From NCBI GenBank assembly GCA_041623475.1, contig JBFJWU010000146.1:1-7845 (forward strand): 7,845 nt of DNA. The letters are read 5' to 3'. The DNA is from JBFJWU01 sp041623475 [NCBI: bacterium] (GTDB lineage: Bacteria > J088). Below are positions 5,981 to 7,845 of the stretch, one piece after another (within the stretch, counting starts at the first letter, position 1; the number at the start of each line of letters is the position of its first letter). The position numbers and the translations under genes are program-made. Under the pieces are notes generated by a model. It was not told the DNA's origin. It was given only the letters and a program-made list of their open reading frames with translations, and made no database searches.

Positions 5981-7845
5981 ATGCCTGACAAACACTTTGA
6001 TTCTCTGGTTGCCGTCCTTATCGAGGATGATCCTGATTCCGCCACCCTGATCGAGAAGATCCTGGCGGACCTGGGGTTCGCTGTATCCGTTTTTTCGGAT
6101 GGCGTTGAAGGACTGTCGCACCTTGGCAAAAATTCTGTAGACCTTCTGGTTACAGATTTCGAGCTGCCGGGCAAAAACGGTCTCGAGATCTGCAGACAAC
6201 TGCGGGGATCTGGTGCCGCAGATGCGACCTATATCGTTGTACTGACGGCCCACGGGGACGAGCAACGGATGGTTGATGTCCTGGATGCCGGAGCCGATGA
6301 TTATCTGCAGAAACAGATCGGTCCCAAGCAATTGAAATTGCGATTGCGTGTGATCCGTTCCCAGGTCGAGACCCTTCGTGAGCGAGTCAATATTGAGCAG
6401 CAGCTTCGGATCAGCGAGGAACGTTATGCACTGGCCGCAAAGGGTGCAAATGACGGCCTCTGGGACTGGGATATCGACAGCGGGCGCGTCTATTACTCGC
6501 CACGCTGGTACGACATGGTTGGCGTTGATCCTGTCGAACTGGACAATCCCGAATCAATGGATACGTGGCTGGGTCGGGTTCATCCGCTTGATTCTGCCCG
6601 TGTCAAAGGCCAACTCGAGGCCCATCGGATTGGTGCCGTAGAAAAGTTCGAAGTCGAACATCGCGTTCGTGGCCGGTCGGATGAGTATTTCTGGGCGTTG
6701 GTCCGGGGGCTCGCCAAACGTGACAGTGCCGGCCGGGCTATTCGCGTCGCAGGGTCCCTGACCGACGTGACTGAAATGGGCATGTCTGATCCGTTGACCG
6801 GTTTGCCCAACCGCAGGTTGATTGTTGATCGGTTGGGTCTGGCCATTCGTCGTAATTTGCGCAATGAGCACCAGAACTACGGACTGTTGTTCGTGGATCT
6901 TGACAATTTCAAACTGGTCAACGACAGCCTTGGGCACGGGGCCGGCGACCTGCTGTTGATCGAATTGGGTCGGCGCATGGAGAGCATTCTGCGCCCGTCT
7001 GATTCCATTGCCCGAATCGGTGGCGACGAATTCCTGGTGCTGATTGAAGAACTGGACAATATGGCCGAATTGACCCGGGTTGCCGAGCGCCTGCGGTCCA
7101 AGGTCCGGAAGCCCATTTTGATTGAGGACCACGAAGTCGTGCCAAAGGTCAGCATCGGAATCGCGTCCAGCCAGATCCGGTATCGAACCCAGGACGAGGT
7201 GCTTCGCGATGCCGACACTGCCCTGTATCGAGCCAAAGAGCAGGGACGTGACCGGATTGTTGTGTTTGACAGCAGCATGCACGCCGAAGTCACAGCGCGA
7301 TTGGAGCTGGAGGCGGATATCCGTCGGGCAATCAATGACGACGAGTTTGTTGTCTATTATCAGCCGGTCATGGATCAAGCAGGTCTGAATGTCGTCAGTT
7401 TCGAGGCGCTGGTGCGCTGGCACCACCCGGGATTCGGGTTGCGCTTCCCGGCAGAGTTCATACCAGTGGCCGAGGAAACCGGGATGATCCTGCAACTGGG
7501 CGAATTTGTCATTTCCGAGGCCTGTCGGCAACTGGTCGAATGGACGGAAGCAGACCCAGTATTTGCCAACTGCACAATGAGCGTTAACGTATCGCCGCGC
7601 CTGTTCAAGGATACCGATCTTGCGGGGGATATCGCCGGGATCATCAAAGAAACCGGGATCGAACCGTCGCGACTGCATATTGAGATCACAGAATCGATCA
7701 TGATGGACGACCCACCACACAGTCGACAGGTGTTGACTGAATTGTCCCGACTGGGCGCAAAGATTTCACTGGATGATTTTGGCACGGGCTATTCATCGCT
7801 CAGTTATCTGCATGAGTTCCCGATTGACACGCTCAAGATCGACCG
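5981..7845 (+). CDS. Response regulator-PAS-GGDEF-EAL c-di-GMP signalling protein (3' end cut off)
   Basis: Cytoplasmic protein of at least 621 residues, still open at the window edge. The receiver domain (about 8-125) has D16/D17, phosphoacceptor D59, T89 and K111; the proline that normally follows the lysine is glutamine here (Q112). A short helical linker (about 125-145) leads to a PAS/PAC domain (about 145-266; WDWDI, then VAGSLTDVTE). The GGDEF domain (about 268-430) starts with DPLTGLPNR and has intact GGDEF (347-351) plus a product-inhibition RxxD (R338-D341) five residues before it. The EAL domain (from about 441) has EAL 475-477, N536, E568, D598/D599 and K619, all metal- or catalysis-related; its end lies outside. 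Both c-di-GMP synthesis and breakdown therefore look possible, controlled by a histidine kinase not seen here. ATG at 5981 is chosen because it sits after the predicted promoter and gives a normal receiver N-terminus. A GTG directly before it and TTG at 5918 are alternatives. Confidence 0.95.
   Translation, partial: MPDKHFDSLVAVLIEDDPDSATLIEKILADLGFAVSVFSDGVEGLSHLGKNSVDLLVTDFELPGKNGLEICRQLRGSGAADATYIVVLTAHGDEQRMVDVLDAGADDYLQKQIGPKQLKLRLRVIRSQVETLRERVNIEQQLRISEERYALAAKGANDGLWDWDIDSGRVYYSPRWYDMVGVDPVELDNPESMDTWLGRVHPLDSARVKGQLEAHRIGAVEKFEVEHRVRGRSDEYFWALVRGLAKRDSAGRAIRVAGSLTDVTEMGMSDPLTGLPNRRLIVDRLGLAIRRNLRNEHQNYGLLFVDLDNFKLVNDSLGHGAGDLLLIELGRRMESILRPSDSIARIGGDEFLVLIEELDNMAELTRVAERLRSKVRKPILIEDHEVVPKVSIGIASSQIRYRTQDEVLRDADTALYRAKEQGRDRIVVFDSSMHAEVTARLELEADIRRAINDDEFVVYYQPVMDQAGLNVVSFEALVRWHHPGFGLRFPAEFIPVAEETGMILQLGEFVISEACRQLVEWTEADPVFANCTMSVNVSPRLFKDTDLAGDIAGIIKETGIEPSRLHIEITESIMMDDPPHSRQVLTELSRLGAKISLDDFGTGYSSLSYLHEFPIDTLKID

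Noticed and set aside
6554-7720. Long open frame on the - strand (388 codons) opposite the GGDEF-EAL gene.
   Set aside because: It lies wholly opposite a gene with unmistakable PAS, GGDEF and EAL motifs. Its translation shows no recognisable domain, so it is a codon-bias shadow.

Overview
The window is a bacterial chromosomal segment with every gene on the + strand. It carries six genes, the first cut off at its 5' end and the last at its 3' end. The mix of a PiT phosphate carrier, a PhoB/PhoR pair, an AcrR/TetR-type repressor, a cytochrome P450 and a response regulator-PAS-GGDEF-EAL protein, at moderately high GC, fits an environmental proteobacterium, perhaps a gammaproteobacterium. That taxonomic guess is inference from gene content only. 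I see no tRNA, rRNA, CRISPR array, insertion sequence or phage gene, and no stretch over 300 bases without a gene.

Layout. Bases 1-1157 are the 3' nine-tenths or so of an inorganic phosphate transporter (PiT family). After 69 bases comes phoB (1227-1913), then after 25 bases phoR (1939-3708, GTG start). A perfect 8-base inverted repeat sits in the phoB-phoR gap. The tetR-family gene (3701-4354) overlaps the end of phoR by 8 bases. A 60-base gap then holds an extended -10 promoter, a TetR-type palindrome (4381-4394) and a perfect AGGAGG ribosome site. These lead into a cytochrome P450 that starts with TTG (4415-5854). A 126-base gap holds a good sigma70-like promoter (5918-5946). It precedes a large c-di-GMP signalling protein (5981 to beyond 7845).

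How the parts may work together. pit-phoB-phoR is a phosphate uptake and sensing module: PhoR senses phosphate limitation in the membrane and phosphorylates PhoB, which controls phosphate genes. The TetR regulator has no visible promoter of its own and is translationally linked to phoR, while the P450 has its own promoter with the probable TetR operator across the start of transcription. The simplest reading is that the TetR protein represses the P450 until a ligand appears, with the TetR supply set by transcription of phoBR. The last gene has its own promoter and appears to be a separate unit able both to make and to break down c-di-GMP. No single feature is a clearly new system. The unusual points are the wiring of a P450 repressor into the Pho operon, the hairpin between phoB and phoR, and a sharp rise in GC near the 3' end of phoR.
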